Source: Saccharomyces uvarum
Taxonomy: Eukaryota > Ascomycota > Saccharomycetes > Saccharomycetales > Saccharomycetaceae
NCBI GenBank assembly: GCA_947243795.1
Contig: OX365940.1
Span: forward strand, 310,001 to 374,000
Direction of reading: 5' to 3'
DNA: 64,000 nucleotides
The notes under the pieces were generated by a model. That model was not told the origin of the DNA, ran no database searches, and worked only from the letters and a program-made list of their open reading frames with translations. The position numbers and the translations under genes were made by a program. Numbering within the stretch: position 1 is the first letter of the stretch; every line of letters starts with the position of its first letter. Positions 10,337-21,571 of this stretch are shown here, one piece after another.

Positions 10337-11581
10337 TCATGGATTGTTGGCATCGCTTAGATGAGGTGCGTAATTGGAGACAAGCTTTTGGAACCATGCG
10401 TGAATATCGAGTAATTCCAATTGAGCGTCTGTCATTAACGGGACTTGCAGTTTCAGAAAATCCCACCAGTATTTTGACGGTACCAATTTTCCTTTGAATT
10501 TTATTTGAGTTTTTCTTGTTAACCTTGCATTTAAAATACCATAAAAGAAGAATTTTTCAAACGGAATAATATTTGCAGTGTGAGCAAAACAACCATCGCA
10601 AGTGCAATTGTCCGGAGGACATATACACTCCTTGTTAGAGCATTTGCAATCATCCAGATAGTCCATCATCTTATCAGTAATTTGAGCTTCACCTATATTG
10701 GTCAAAGGAACACCACTCTGTTCAATATACGAGTTTAGTTCCTCTTCACTTCTATGGATGAGACAGTTGACGCACGGACAATTTTCGTCTTCACAAGAGC
10801 ATTGCGTACTCAAGAAGACACCCTTATGAGTCAGAACTTCGACTTTTGAAGCCAGGTCACTTGAGTGGGGCGCAGATACCGTTGTTGTGCTCCGCGGAGT
10901 GAGTGTTTCTGAACTATCATGTGACGCACCGGTAGTGGTATAGTTTTCTTGTAGAATATCATGGAAAGTAGAAGCAGTTTCTAAGGAACTGTACGGGGTA
11001 AAAATATCACCGGGCGGTATCTTGTCATTTGAAGCAAAATTATCAGCTTTGATTTTCTTACAGCAATGTGATACGTTTCGTATAGGATCCTGCTGAACAT
11101 GACTACTCTCCTTCTTCTCGTTGGAAGAACATGACGACATGTTAGATACTGGGGAGACTGTTCCCATTGCTGGGGCCCTTGGAGAATGTTTCCTTAGAAA
11201 CTCCATTTCAGTTATATATCTATTACCGTCATCAGTAAATGTGCTAATGTCTTTAGGCTCATGAGCGGTACAACCTTCCTCCATTAGAATATGTAGTTTA
11301 CCGTTTATCATTCTTGCCTTTCTAACAGCAGAGGCCCGTACAAACAGTATCGGCTGCTGATTCATTCCACTACAACAGTTACCTTCAACCTGCGACCCAT
11401 TATCATATTCCGCACTCTGGGAAGTCGAGTCCACCAAGATGGCATCCCTTATAGCCATGGGAGACGGCCTTCCTCTCGTTCTCACTTTAATCAACATCCT
11501 GTGGGAATGCCTACACGTAGAAGAGCGGTGTCCCCTGATACACGATGCACACGCATACTTGTTCCCATTAAAAACTATCAT
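10337..11581 (-). CDS. MAC1: Mac1, copper-sensing transcription activator
   Basis: The 414-residue protein activates high-affinity copper uptake genes (CTR1, FRE1 and others) when copper is scarce. The N-terminal copper-fist starts at once (MIVFNGNKYACASCIRGHRS, then CRHSHR) and continues into a basic AT-hook-like RTRGRPSP. Two cysteine-rich copper-sensing repeats lie in the C-terminal half: CSCEDENCPCVNC, then CKCSNKECICPPDNCTCDGC. The ATG at 11581 is the first in frame and matches the N-terminus I recall for S. cerevisiae Mac1 (417 residues). The middle region (about 130-260) is Ser/Thr-rich and is the part most different from S. cerevisiae. MAC1 shares a 260-bp promoter region with divergent UBC7. 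Confidence 0.96.
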   Translation of the reverse strand: MIVFNGNKYACASCIRGHRSSTCRHSHRMLIKVRTRGRPSPMAIRDAILVDSTSQSAEYDNGSQVEGNCCSGMNQQPILFVRASAVRKARMINGKLHILMEEGCTAHEPKDISTFTDDGNRYITEMEFLRKHSPRAPAMGTVSPVSNMSSCSSNEKKESSHVQQDPIRNVSHCCKKIKADNFASNDKIPPGDIFTPYSSLETASTFHDILQENYTTTGASHDSSETLTPRSTTTVSAPHSSDLASKVEVLTHKGVFLSTQCSCEDENCPCVNCLIHRSEEELNSYIEQSGVPLTNIGEAQITDKMMDYLDDCKCSNKECICPPDNCTCDGCFAHTANIIPFEKFFFYGILNARLTRKTQIKFKGKLVPSKYWWDFLKLQVPLMTDAQLELLDIHAWFQKLVSNYAPHLSDANNP

Positions 11582-11841
11582 CTCTGGCAATGCTTACAGA
11601 ACTTACAAACTGCTTGAATGCAACCCACAGCCCCTCATCCCACTTGGCTCGCCAGAACGTACTAGCAAATTCCCTCGAGATCTTTCTTATAATTCAGTTT
11701 TCCACCATTACCCGAAAAGCCAGACTACAGCCTTTAAGGCCAAAAGTTCGAAAAGTGCCAAAACTACACTCTGTCGTTTGATGTATAAGGAGCTTGCACT
11801 GTAGGGAATTACCGCTGAAGTCTGAACTAGAGGACCACACC

Positions 11842-12339
11842 ATGTCTAAAACAGCCCAGAAACGTCTGCTCAAGGAGCTACAGCAGCTAATCAAAGATTC
11901 TCCACCTGGCATAGTGGCGGGTCCCAAATCGGAAAATAACATCTTCGTTTGGGACTGTCTCATTCAAGGACCCCCAGATACGCCATACGCCGATGGTGTT
12001 TTCAATACCAAACTGGAATTTCCCAAGGACTATCCCTTGTCTCCGCCTAAACTAACGTTCACGCCCAGCATACTACACCCAAATATTTACCCAAACGGTG
12101 AAGTGTGCATATCCATTCTTCACTCCCCTGGCGATGACCCCAACATGTATGAACTGGCTGAAGAAAGATGGTCTCCTGTGCAGAGCGTGGAAAAGATTTT
12201 GTTAAGTGTCATGAGCATGTTGAGTGAGCCCAACATCGAAAGTGGTGCCAACATCGATGCTTGCATTCTGTGGAGAGACAATAGACCCGAATTCGAGAGA
12301 CAGGTGAAGTTGTCCATTTTGAAGTCCCTGGGGTTTTGA
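11842..12339 (+). CDS. UBC7: Ubc7, ER-associated ubiquitin-conjugating enzyme (E2)
   Basis: The 165-residue E2 works at the ER surface, recruited by Cue1, with the ligases Hrd1 and Doa10 in ER-associated degradation. The length equals that of the S. cerevisiae protein. The UBC fold fills the protein. The catalytic cysteine is Cys89 in [10 protein letters not shown]. The acidic insertion typical of the Ubc7/UBE2G group follows it ([17 protein letters not shown]). The HPN-type motif (HPNIYPNG) is present. The start is the first ATG in frame, and the protein has no membrane segment, as expected for a Cue1-dependent enzyme. Confidence 0.97.
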   Translation: MSKTAQKRLLKELQQLIKDSPPGIVAGPKSENNIFVWDCLIQGPPDTPYADGVFNTKLEFPKDYPLSPPKLTFTPSILHPNIYPNGEVCISILHSPGDDPNMYELAEERWSPVQSVEKILLSVMSMLSEPNIESGANIDACILWRDNRPEFERQVKLSILKSLGF

Positions 12340-12545
12340 AATCATATATCAGGTCTCGTACCAATCATTTTCACGGTTCCTTCCTCGCTCGTCCCTATAT
12401 ACATATAAGCATATCTATCATATAAAAGAAAATAGTTGTCATATAAAAAATCACGTCCGGTTTCATAAAAACCTTTGCTTAAGAGGATAGTAATATGTAG
12501 TAACTCATTAAATGAATACTTTTAGTTTATATACACGATCTACGT

Positions 12546-14129
12546 CTATTTCCCTATACAAAATTTACTGAACACCGAATCCAAAATATCTTCAATGCCA
12601 ATAGCCTGCCCCGTTATCTTAGCTATTCCGTCAGATGCGTATCTTAGATTTTCTGTGGCCATGACAATATCATTGTCAAAGTTTTTAGAGTTCAAGAACT
12701 CTTCCAACCCATAAAATACGTCGTTTTTCAGGATCTCAGTAACTCTTTTAGAAACAACAATTGGGCTTGAATCGGCACTCGATTGAGACAGATGTTCGAA
12801 GTCTCTTGTTAGGATATCGATTAGCGATTCTATGCCCTCCTTAGTCTTGCAAGATACACACACTATCGGATAACTTACTCCGAACCTAGTTTCCAATTTA
12901 TTTACAACTTTTACCATTTCATCTTTTGAAACTAGATCGCTCTTATTGACCACAATAACGACTTGTTTGCCTTCAAACTCATGTGATGATAGATGGTCTG
13001 ATATATCTTCCGGCAAAAGGTTTGGAAAGTCGGTAGCATCTACAATAAACAAACACAAATCGCTCTGTATACTTTTCTTCCTGGCTCTCTCTATGCCCAG
13101 TATTTCGATTTTATCGGCACTGTTGGCCCTTATCCCAGCAGTATCACAGATAATGACCTTGTATCCATTTATAGTGATCATCGCATCGATAGAATCCCTA
13201 GTAGTACCAGGGATATCACTGACGATCGATATATCGTCGTTAGTTAAGCTGTTTACTAAAGACGACTTACCAACATTAGGAGCCCCAAGTAATACTAGTT
13301 TCATTCCGTCTTGCAAGATTGAAGATTTTTCGACCTTTTGCATGAAAGATAGAATTTCATCCCGTAAACGTTTGATACTGTTTTCCACTCCATGGAAAAT
13401 CATATCCGTATTGTCAATTTCTTGGCTATTATCATCAGCGAAATCGATAATTGCGGTCAGTTGAGCCATATTCGCTATAATGCTGTTTCTCCAGTTCTCA
13501 AACAGTACCCTATTTTCCCCATTGAAACTTGATAAAGCAGACCTTCTTTGAGATTCTGTTTCAGAATCGATAAGGTCTTTGATACCTTCCAACTGAGTAA
13601 GGTCAAACTTCCCGTTTTGAAAAGCTCTCCTAGAGAAATCGCCAGGTAGGGCAAATCTTATGTCTTTGCCACTGCTTCTGTCATGTAGCAAGTCAATGGC
13701 CCTTAATAAGCCATTAACTACAGCTTTCCCGCCATGTACGTGCAATTCCAGTACATCTTCACCAGTAAACGAGTGCGGTGCTTGAAAATACAACAATAAC
13801 GAGGAATCTAGTAATATCTCCGCCCCATCTTGATGATGATGTTGTTTTGAACCTATAGAAGATGGCGAATATATGTTTCTCAGAATAGCCTTCCTTATGG
13901 GTGGACTCACGCTTGAGTTGGTTAATCGGTTGTAAATATATCTGGAATGTGTACCCGACACCCTTATAATCGCTATTGCAGAGGTTTGGTTTGCTGGTGT
14001 AGACAAGGCATATATTGTTGGTAGTTGTGAAGTCGCAGGCTTTGTAAATCCGGAAAACCTATTCAGTGCTCTTTTGAAAAGAAGAGGTTTCGAGATGAAT
14101 TGTGATCGCAGGAGAGATAAAGCGTTCAT
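12546..14129 (-). CDS. MSS1: Mss1, mitochondrial tRNA-modifying GTPase (MnmE family)
   Basis: The 527-residue protein is the yeast MnmE/GTPBP3 homologue. With Mto1 it makes the 5-carboxymethylaminomethyl group on wobble uridines of mitochondrial tRNAs. The N-terminus (about 1-40) is basic, hydroxylated and free of acidic residues, as in a mitochondrial presequence. The N-terminal folate-binding-like domain follows (TIYALSTPANQTSAIAIIRV). The GTPase domain carries GAPNVGKSS (P-loop), DIPGTTRDS, DTAG and NKSD. The last residues, CIGK, are the conserved C-terminal motif of the family that holds the catalytic-type cysteine. Length and order are intact. Confidence 0.97.
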   Translation of the reverse strand: MNALSLLRSQFISKPLLFKRALNRFSGFTKPATSQLPTIYALSTPANQTSAIAIIRVSGTHSRYIYNRLTNSSVSPPIRKAILRNIYSPSSIGSKQHHHQDGAEILLDSSLLLYFQAPHSFTGEDVLELHVHGGKAVVNGLLRAIDLLHDRSSGKDIRFALPGDFSRRAFQNGKFDLTQLEGIKDLIDSETESQRRSALSSFNGENRVLFENWRNSIIANMAQLTAIIDFADDNSQEIDNTDMIFHGVENSIKRLRDEILSFMQKVEKSSILQDGMKLVLLGAPNVGKSSLVNSLTNDDISIVSDIPGTTRDSIDAMITINGYKVIICDTAGIRANSADKIEILGIERARKKSIQSDLCLFIVDATDFPNLLPEDISDHLSSHEFEGKQVVIVVNKSDLVSKDEMVKVVNKLETRFGVSYPIVCVSCKTKEGIESLIDILTRDFEHLSQSSADSSPIVVSKRVTEILKNDVFYGLEEFLNSKNFDNDIVMATENLRYASDGIAKITGQAIGIEDILDSVFSKFCIGK

Positions 14130-14267
14130 CAATACTGCACCGGCTAACCCTTAAAACCTCTATCCGAAAATGTGTTTGTATGCATGTCTAACTGTTATAT
14201 GTTCACAATACTTCTTGAAAGTAGGCCAATTCCATCATTAAATTAGAAAGAAATGACAAAAAAGAAT

Positions 14268-14340
14268 TGGACGAGTCCGGAATCGAACCGGAGACCTCTC
14301 CCATGCTAAGGGAGCGCGCTACCGACTACGCCACACGCCC
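14268..14340 (-). tRNA. tRNA-Ala (anticodon AGC)
   Basis: The minus strand gives a 73-nt cloverleaf starting GGGCGTG with anticodon AGC (plus-strand 14305-14307) and the T-loop GGTTCGATTCC. The acceptor stem has the G3:U70 wobble pair, the main alanine identity signal. The discriminator base is A73. No intron is present. A run of A on the plus strand at 14258-14263 supplies the Pol III T-run terminator. It matches the S. cerevisiae tRNA as I recall it. Confidence 0.97.
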
Positions 14341-15963
<1,623 letters not shown>

Positions 15964-16193
15964 TTCGCTATTTGCCCTTTTGTAAAATAAAGAACTCATG
16001 ATCCAGAATAAATTCTTGTACATATATGTATACATTAATACAATAGGCATTTATTTTATGTGTATATAAATATATAAAAAAAGTAAACAGAAATGTGCTT
16101 TCTTTACATGCTACCCTTTACAAATTAACAAACAAACAAAAACGGCGACTTAGCCAATTAAGGGAAACACTTACGATAAAAGAGGACAATCCA

Positions 16194-17129
16194 ATGAATA
16201 TAGACCAGTTGGGGGTTAGTCCCTTAGCTATTTTAGAAGTTAACTTTCTGCACGAGTCATCTTCCAGTTCAAAAGACCACTCTTGGTTCTTATTATTGGG
16301 CTTCAAACAGGATCAAACAGGCGAGGTTTACATACCAATAAATGATAATGAAACAGACTCCGGATGGTACGTTGAAAAGGTTATACGAATCCCGGTACAC
16401 GCAAATCTTCAAATCGATCAAGAAAGTTTGCAAAGAAAGATATCCTTGGTGAATGTCACTCAAAAGGACATTTGCGTACTTGGTGTACTAGATTTGTATC
16501 GATCTGATCATGATGAGGACATTGAAAATGAAATGACGGGAAGAATACTCACTCAATTGATTCCCCTATCATTAATGTACTTGATCAGGTATAATCTGTC
16601 ATATCCTCCTGCATCATCCCAGGAATTTATTAATAACTTGAAAGGCTACCAAATTGAAAGCCAGATCCAGGTAGGCACAAGGATAATCCTTGAATTCCTA
16701 CAAAATAAAGTGCAAATCAATGATATGAATGAAAAATACCAAATCCTCATACCAGATAACGACGTGGATCTGCATCGTGATGAAATACTCATATCAGATA
16801 ACACCATGGGTCTGAATCGCGACGAATTCAAGCTGATTGATATGAATGATCAAGAAACCAACATTCAGGAATATAACAATAGTGCCATTAGAAAACTAAT
16901 CGAAAGATTAAATCGAATGATAAAGTTCTTGGAAAATTATAACATTGATGGCAACTCCTTCTCAGGCGGCCGAGATGTTATACTCCGAAAGATATCAATG
17001 TTAATAACACAACTACAAAGGGGTGGAACTAATGATATGAATTACTTACTAGATAACAAGATCAATGAGATAAGATTATTGGAAATTTCGTGTAAACAAT
17101 GGGAAATTTCAAACGCCTTAAAAAAATAG
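16194..17129 (+). CDS. CSI1: Csi1, COP9 signalosome subunit
   Basis: The 311-residue protein (about 295 in S. cerevisiae) is a subunit of the reduced budding-yeast COP9 signalosome, which removes Rub1/Nedd8 from the cullin Cdc53 and was linked to pheromone response. No catalytic motif is visible, in line with a structural subunit. The first in-frame ATG is at 16194. A separate short ORF opens at 16093 and closes at 16128, so the leader may contain a uORF if transcription starts early. Residues 184-197 and 198-211 are a tandem duplication (ILIPDNDVDLHRDE, then ILISDNTMGLNRDE), which may account for much of the extra length. The gene converges on PEX12, leaving only 49 bp between the two. Confidence 0.85.
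   Translation: MNIDQLGVSPLAILEVNFLHESSSSSKDHSWFLLLGFKQDQTGEVYIPINDNETDSGWYVEKVIRIPVHANLQIDQESLQRKISLVNVTQKDICVLGVLDLYRSDHDEDIENEMTGRILTQLIPLSLMYLIRYNLSYPPASSQEFINNLKGYQIESQIQVGTRIILEFLQNKVQINDMNEKYQILIPDNDVDLHRDEILISDNTMGLNRDEFKLIDMNDQETNIQEYNNSAIRKLIERLNRMIKFLENYNIDGNSFSGGRDVILRKISMLITQLQRGGTNDMNYLLDNKINEIRLLEISCKQWEISNALKK
16743..16826 (+). repeat. 42-bp in-frame tandem duplication within CSI1
   Basis: Units 16743-16784 and 16785-16826 each encode 14 residues and share the pattern IL-I-x-DN-x(4)-L-x-RDE. The copies differ at several positions, so the duplication is not brand new. The frame is kept. Confidence 0.75.
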
Positions 17130-17178
17130 TTAGAATTTACATAAACAAATACAATGGCATTTTTGCTCCTTCCTATCA

Positions 17179-18384
17179 TCAAATCAGTAACTTTCTGATA
17201 CCCGTCACAACTTCCCATTTATTCATTTCTTTATTAAACTTACAACCCAGCAATTTCTTATTTGTCACGGGACAATGGCCCTCATTATTAACCAAATAGC
17301 TCATGGCGCATGGGTAGCAGGCCACATATCCCGTTTCCAATACACATGGGTTCTGTATGGCTTTTTCACAAACGGGACATAACTCAGTGGCTTCCTTTTC
17401 ATCGTTCGTTTCGCCACCACTTGACGAGACAGGTGGTCTTGGAATATCTTTATCTAAGTCATTCAGTTTTTTCTTCAATCTTGTGGTCATGTCTTGTGTG
17501 GTCCACCATTGATAAACTCTCAATACGAATATAAAAGTTGGGAAGAATTGCGAACCCATGAAAGTTAAAATCCGGAATACGATAGATGTTTTATTTTGTA
17601 AGAGTGCCACGACTGACGACATGTTTGTTCTCCGTAACCTACTATCCGGCCCCTTTGTCTCTTTGAAGCTAGATGGTGCTGGTGAAAGTGGTTTCATGGT
17701 GGTATACTCTATGTTACACAAGTACTGCAACAACGAAACAGCTCCTGTTTTCTTAGTTAGAAACAATAACTTGATAAGTAAATTGGACAACGCAAAGAAT
17801 TTCTTAATATATGGGTACAGTTTCAAAAATATCCTGTTGACCCATTTCCCTTCACTGTCATTACTATTACCACCCAGTATACTGTTGATTGATAGTTTTT
17901 CAAAAATTTCATCAAGCTTGGATGTGATGTAAGGGACAATAATCTTCTCCAGAAAGGTCACTTTTTCTTGCAACTGGGTTAGTTGCAAACCTTGCGGCCA
18001 TGAACTTTCACTTTGCGGATTCAAACATTGCGTCAGGGCCAAGTTTTTGTCTCTTGAGTTGAAAAGTTGGAGTCCATAAAAGCGGTCAATAAATGTAGAA
18101 TTGTATGTTTTTAAATGATACCATTCAACAAACCCTTTTGCCACTTGAAACCATTCGGGAAAGTAGTTGTTCAGCTGTAAAGTGTACTTGTTGGGGAACT
18201 TCGCCACAAAGTGGTTTGTTAATAGATACCGTATCGATGTGGGCAGCAAGGAATCGATTTCTTGTGATGATACTATTTCGAAAATAGTTGGATACAATGG
18301 CTCTAGCCCCACCCTATCTCGACCGCCGGTTCGGGACCCTTGATCAGGTTGACCAGCGGATGGCAAATTCGAATAAAAACTCAT
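17179..18384 (-). CDS. PEX12: Pex12, peroxisomal RING-family ubiquitin ligase subunit
   Basis: The 401-residue integral membrane protein (399 in S. cerevisiae) forms the peroxisomal ubiquitin ligase with Pex2 and Pex10, which recycles PTS1 receptors such as Pex5 and Pex9. Hydrophobic segments lie at about 175-300 (FFALSNLLIKLLFL, then FFPTFIFVLRVYQWW). The C-terminal RING-like domain begins CPVCEKAIQNPCVLETGYVA and continues with CYPC and the CPVTNKKL segment. As usual for Pex12, it lacks part of the canonical zinc-ligand set. It shares a promoter region with divergent HRT2. It is the second peroxisomal import gene in the window. Confidence 0.96.
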   Translation of the reverse strand: MSFYSNLPSAGQPDQGSRTGGRDRVGLEPLYPTIFEIVSSQEIDSLLPTSIRYLLTNHFVAKFPNKYTLQLNNYFPEWFQVAKGFVEWYHLKTYNSTFIDRFYGLQLFNSRDKNLALTQCLNPQSESSWPQGLQLTQLQEKVTFLEKIIVPYITSKLDEIFEKLSINSILGGNSNDSEGKWVNRIFLKLYPYIKKFFALSNLLIKLLFLTKKTGAVSLLQYLCNIEYTTMKPLSPAPSSFKETKGPDSRLRRTNMSSVVALLQNKTSIVFRILTFMGSQFFPTFIFVLRVYQWWTTQDMTTRLKKKLNDLDKDIPRPPVSSSGGETNDEKEATELCPVCEKAIQNPCVLETGYVACYPCAMSYLVNNEGHCPVTNKKLLGCKFNKEMNKWEVVTGIRKLLI

Positions 18385-18765
18385 CAGCTAAAAATTACTT
18401 TTCCTTCTTCTTGCTTTATTTTACCTGCTTGATCTTCCTTTGCCTCTGTCATAGGCTTCGTCCAAAAATTACAAATGTCACCCGATGGCCTCGCAGTAAC
18501 TAATGACTCACAGATATCGCAATGGTGTGATGATTTGAACCCACATTCATTCAGGTGCCTCTTTTAAAAGGTGCTTACTATTCGTTGGCGATGGCCTTCA
18601 CCCACCTCGACAGTTTCTTGGTATAACCCACACCCCCTTATTTGGGATAGGGATTCTCATTTATAAAATGGCTAAGAAATTCTTCGAGTTGTTAAAGATT
18701 AATGATTTACTCATCTGCAAAAGAAGGAGTGAGCGTCACTGCAACGATCAATCAAGTAACAAGAT
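18385..18765. other. PEX12-HRT2 divergent promoter region
   Basis: The 381-bp gap holds no gene. It contains a CCCACCTCG/CCACACCCCC-type C-rich stretch at about 18600-18640 and a TTTATAAAATGG TATA-like element at about 18660, upstream of HRT2. No specific factor is called. Confidence 0.5.
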
Positions 18766-20172
18766 ATGGCTATCCCTGAAAGGTTTATGACCAATGACAA
18801 GGGCACCTTTGGTGAATACACAGCCAGTTCCCGTTGGCCCATCATCCTACAAAATACTATAGACGATTTGACGACGCAACAAGAATTAGAAAAGAGTAAC
18901 ACCACCAAGTTTGAACAAGCCGAGTCTATCAAAACTGGGTTGAGGCAATTCCGTCAGGATATCATTGACCGTGTCCGTTTAAGACCGTTCACTGAAGAAG
19001 AGATTAAGTTGGCAAACGTCCCTCTTTCGTTCAACGAATACTTAAAAAAACACCCCGAAGCCAATTGGGGAGACGTAGAATGGTTATTCTCCGAAGTTTA
19101 CCTGTACAGAAGAATTAATGTTCTATTCCAACGTGAATCCGGATGGGCTGAGTTTGATATTTTCAACAGACTGAAGCAATCTACTTTTGAATCTTCATTC
19201 CATGGTGTTGTGGAGTTGGCTTTAAGGTACGAAAATCTATTGCCACAATTGAAAGAAATTGGGCAGAACTCGGAATGCAACGACGAGGATTTATTGAAAG
19301 TCCTTTTCAAAGAATTTATAGAAATTTCTTTATGGGGTAATGCCACTGATTTATCTTTGTTGACCAATGCTACTTTAGAGGAGATCAAATCTATCCAAGG
19401 GGCCAAAGCAAGAGCAGAATCTGAGTCTAAAATTGTTGTAAATGACACCGATGAGGCATGGGGAGTATTGACTAAGGCCAAGGCCAACGCTAATGGCAAA
19501 CAAATTCGTGTTGATTTTGTTCTAGACAATTCTGGTTTTGAATTATATGCTGATTTAATGCTAGCAGCTTTCCTATTACAAAGTGGGCTGGCCACAAAAT
19601 GTATCTTCCATGCCAAGGATATCCCATATATGGTTAGCGACGTTATGTTAAAGGATTTCGACATCTTGGTCCAAGACCTGAGAGACCGTAAATTTTTCCC
19701 AAGTGGCCAACCCTCAACAAAGGAATCCAAGGCTCTTGATTTCTTTGCCAAGGAAATGGACAAGTTTATTTCCAATGGCAAGCTAGAATTCCGTGAAGAT
19801 TCTTTCTGGACCACAGACCTAGACTATTGGAATTTGGATACAAAGGAAACCAAGTTCCATGGCTCTGTTTTACATAAGGATTTACTAAGTTCTAACCTGG
19901 TTATCTTCAAAGGTGACCTAAACTATAGAAAGTTGACAGGAGATAGAAAGTGGCCTCGTACCACTAAATGGGAGACCGCGATCGGTCCCCTTGCTACCAA
20001 CGGTATCACTTCTTTAAGTTTGAGAACCTGTAAAGCCGACGTACAGGTTGGTTTACCAGAAGGTCTCGATGCTAAATTGAGCCAAGAATGGGAAAAGGAA
20101 AACCCAGGTCGTGGTTCTTGGTGGTGCTGTAGCGGTAAATGGGCAGTGATTTGTTTCTGTTCTGGTGAATGA
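18766..20172 (+). CDS. HRT2: Hrt2 (YMR027W), DUF89/ARMT1-family metal-dependent phosphatase
   Basis: The 468-residue protein (470 in S. cerevisiae) belongs to the DUF89 family of metal-dependent damage-control phosphatases. The yeast member acts on small sugar phosphates such as fructose 1-phosphate. The older name comes from a high-Ty3-transposition phenotype. The family core is visible at about 245-300 ([20 protein letters not shown]), where the Asp-Asn pair is expected to bind the metal. More conserved residues follow at about 370-400 ([13 protein letters not shown]). The protein is probably cytosolic, since no signal or membrane segment is seen. The cysteine-rich C-terminus ([16 protein letters not shown]) is unusual-looking but normal for this gene as I recall it. 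Confidence 0.92.
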   Translation: MAIPERFMTNDKGTFGEYTASSRWPIILQNTIDDLTTQQELEKSNTTKFEQAESIKTGLRQFRQDIIDRVRLRPFTEEEIKLANVPLSFNEYLKKHPEANWGDVEWLFSEVYLYRRINVLFQRESGWAEFDIFNRLKQSTFESSFHGVVELALRYENLLPQLKEIGQNSECNDEDLLKVLFKEFIEISLWGNATDLSLLTNATLEEIKSIQGAKARAESESKIVVNDTDEAWGVLTKAKANANGKQIRVDFVLDNSGFELYADLMLAAFLLQSGLATKCIFHAKDIPYMVSDVMLKDFDILVQDLRDRKFFPSGQPSTKESKALDFFAKEMDKFISNGKLEFREDSFWTTDLDYWNLDTKETKFHGSVLHKDLLSSNLVIFKGDLNYRKLTGDRKWPRTTKWETAIGPLATNGITSLSLRTCKADVQVGLPEGLDAKLSQEWEKENPGRGSWWCCSGKWAVICFCSGE

Positions 20173-20390
20173 AACAAAAACCAATGCCGCTGCCTAGAAA
20201 AATTTACATAAATGACTTTTATACATAAATCTAAAATAGCATTTAGATTTACATATTCTGTACTTTTTATTACTCTGCTCTTGATGAAAAAAAGAAAACC
20301 GCTTAAAAGTATGAACGATCCGATCCAGTGACAAACGAAAACAGTAGGCCTAACAGATATACAGTATAACAGGTGTGTTTTATCGGCAAA

Positions 20391-21491
20391 ATGGCTTCAA
20401 TAACAGAACAGTACAATGATATTGTTAATATATACTCTACTAAATTGGAACGCTCATCCTTGAGGCAGGATTCGCAAGAATATCAGAATTTACTACTTTC
20501 CACAATTAAGAAATTATTAGACTTAAAAACAGCAATTTATGATAGGCTGGCGTTATTCAGTACCAATGAAACCATCGAGGATGTTTCTACGACTTCAATA
20601 AAATTTCTAGCGATTGATTACTATTTGGGGCTTTTGATATCGAGAAGACAATCTAATGATTCAATTATTGCTCAAAGACAAAGTATGAAGTTACTTTATT
20701 TGAACAAAAGTGTTGAATCTTTTGTCAAATTTTTAACTATTTTACAAGATTACAAGCTTCTAGATTCTTTGATTAGTGGAAGATTAGCGAATTTTAAGGA
20801 CCATTATAAACCACAACTAAACGAGTTATATGCACAACCTAAGAACGACAAAGATTTATCTGGAGCACAACTGAAGAGGCAGGAAAAGATTGAGTTATTT
20901 CAGCGCAATAAAGAAATTGGTGCAAAGTTACACCACTTAGAATCACAACTAAAAGGCGATGATGAAGACCTCGATCATGATGAATTATCAAGAGAACTAT
21001 ATTTAGTAAGGCTACACCAATTTAGTCTGAACACATTCAATAACATTGAGCAAAATCTATTTGAATGTGAAATGCTATCCAATTTCCTCAAAAACGCACC
21101 ACGTCAAACTGAATCACCAGGGATTCAAGCGCAGAAAGAATTAGATTGCAATGATTCTACTGGCTTCACCGACAAACTGGAGACCATAAACAAGCCTTTG
21201 ATAGACAAGAAGGGCCAAGTTTTGAGGAACTTCACGCTTGTTGATCAGAGACAACAGCTTCAACAAAAAGTGCGTGGGTACGGGCAGTATGGACCGACAA
21301 TGTCAGTGGAAGAATTTTTGGATAAAGAGTTTGAAGACGGTAGAGTTCTTCAAGGTGGCGAAGAACCAGAAGAAGTGCCTGATGACGAAGACATGGACTC
21401 GCAAGATAAAGAAACTTATAAAGCTCGTGACTGGGATGAGTTTAAGGAAAGCCATGCTAAAGGCAGTGGCAATACAATGAATAGAGGTTAG
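20391..21491 (+). CDS. TAP42: Tap42, TOR-regulated PP2A-associated protein
   Basis: The 366-residue protein has the same length as S. cerevisiae Tap42 (alpha4/IGBP1 family). It binds the catalytic subunits of PP2A and PP2A-like phosphatases and couples them to TORC1 signalling. The N-terminal two thirds is a helical, TPR-like bundle. The C-terminal part contains RGYGQYGPTMSVEEFLDKE, a conserved block of the family, followed by an acidic tail. The ATG at 20391 is the first in frame. It converges on FAR8, whose product also works with PP2A. Confidence 0.95.
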   Translation: MASITEQYNDIVNIYSTKLERSSLRQDSQEYQNLLLSTIKKLLDLKTAIYDRLALFSTNETIEDVSTTSIKFLAIDYYLGLLISRRQSNDSIIAQRQSMKLLYLNKSVESFVKFLTILQDYKLLDSLISGRLANFKDHYKPQLNELYAQPKNDKDLSGAQLKRQEKIELFQRNKEIGAKLHHLESQLKGDDEDLDHDELSRELYLVRLHQFSLNTFNNIEQNLFECEMLSNFLKNAPRQTESPGIQAQKELDCNDSTGFTDKLETINKPLIDKKGQVLRNFTLVDQRQQLQQKVRGYGQYGPTMSVEEFLDKEFEDGRVLQGGEEPEEVPDDEDMDSQDKETYKARDWDEFKESHAKGSGNTMNRG

Positions 21492-21571
21492 AAAGAGTAT
21501 ACTTATATGCGTATGTGTAAGTACTTATTATTGACGTTTAGAAAATATTAAAAAATTTTCTTCAGCATTAT

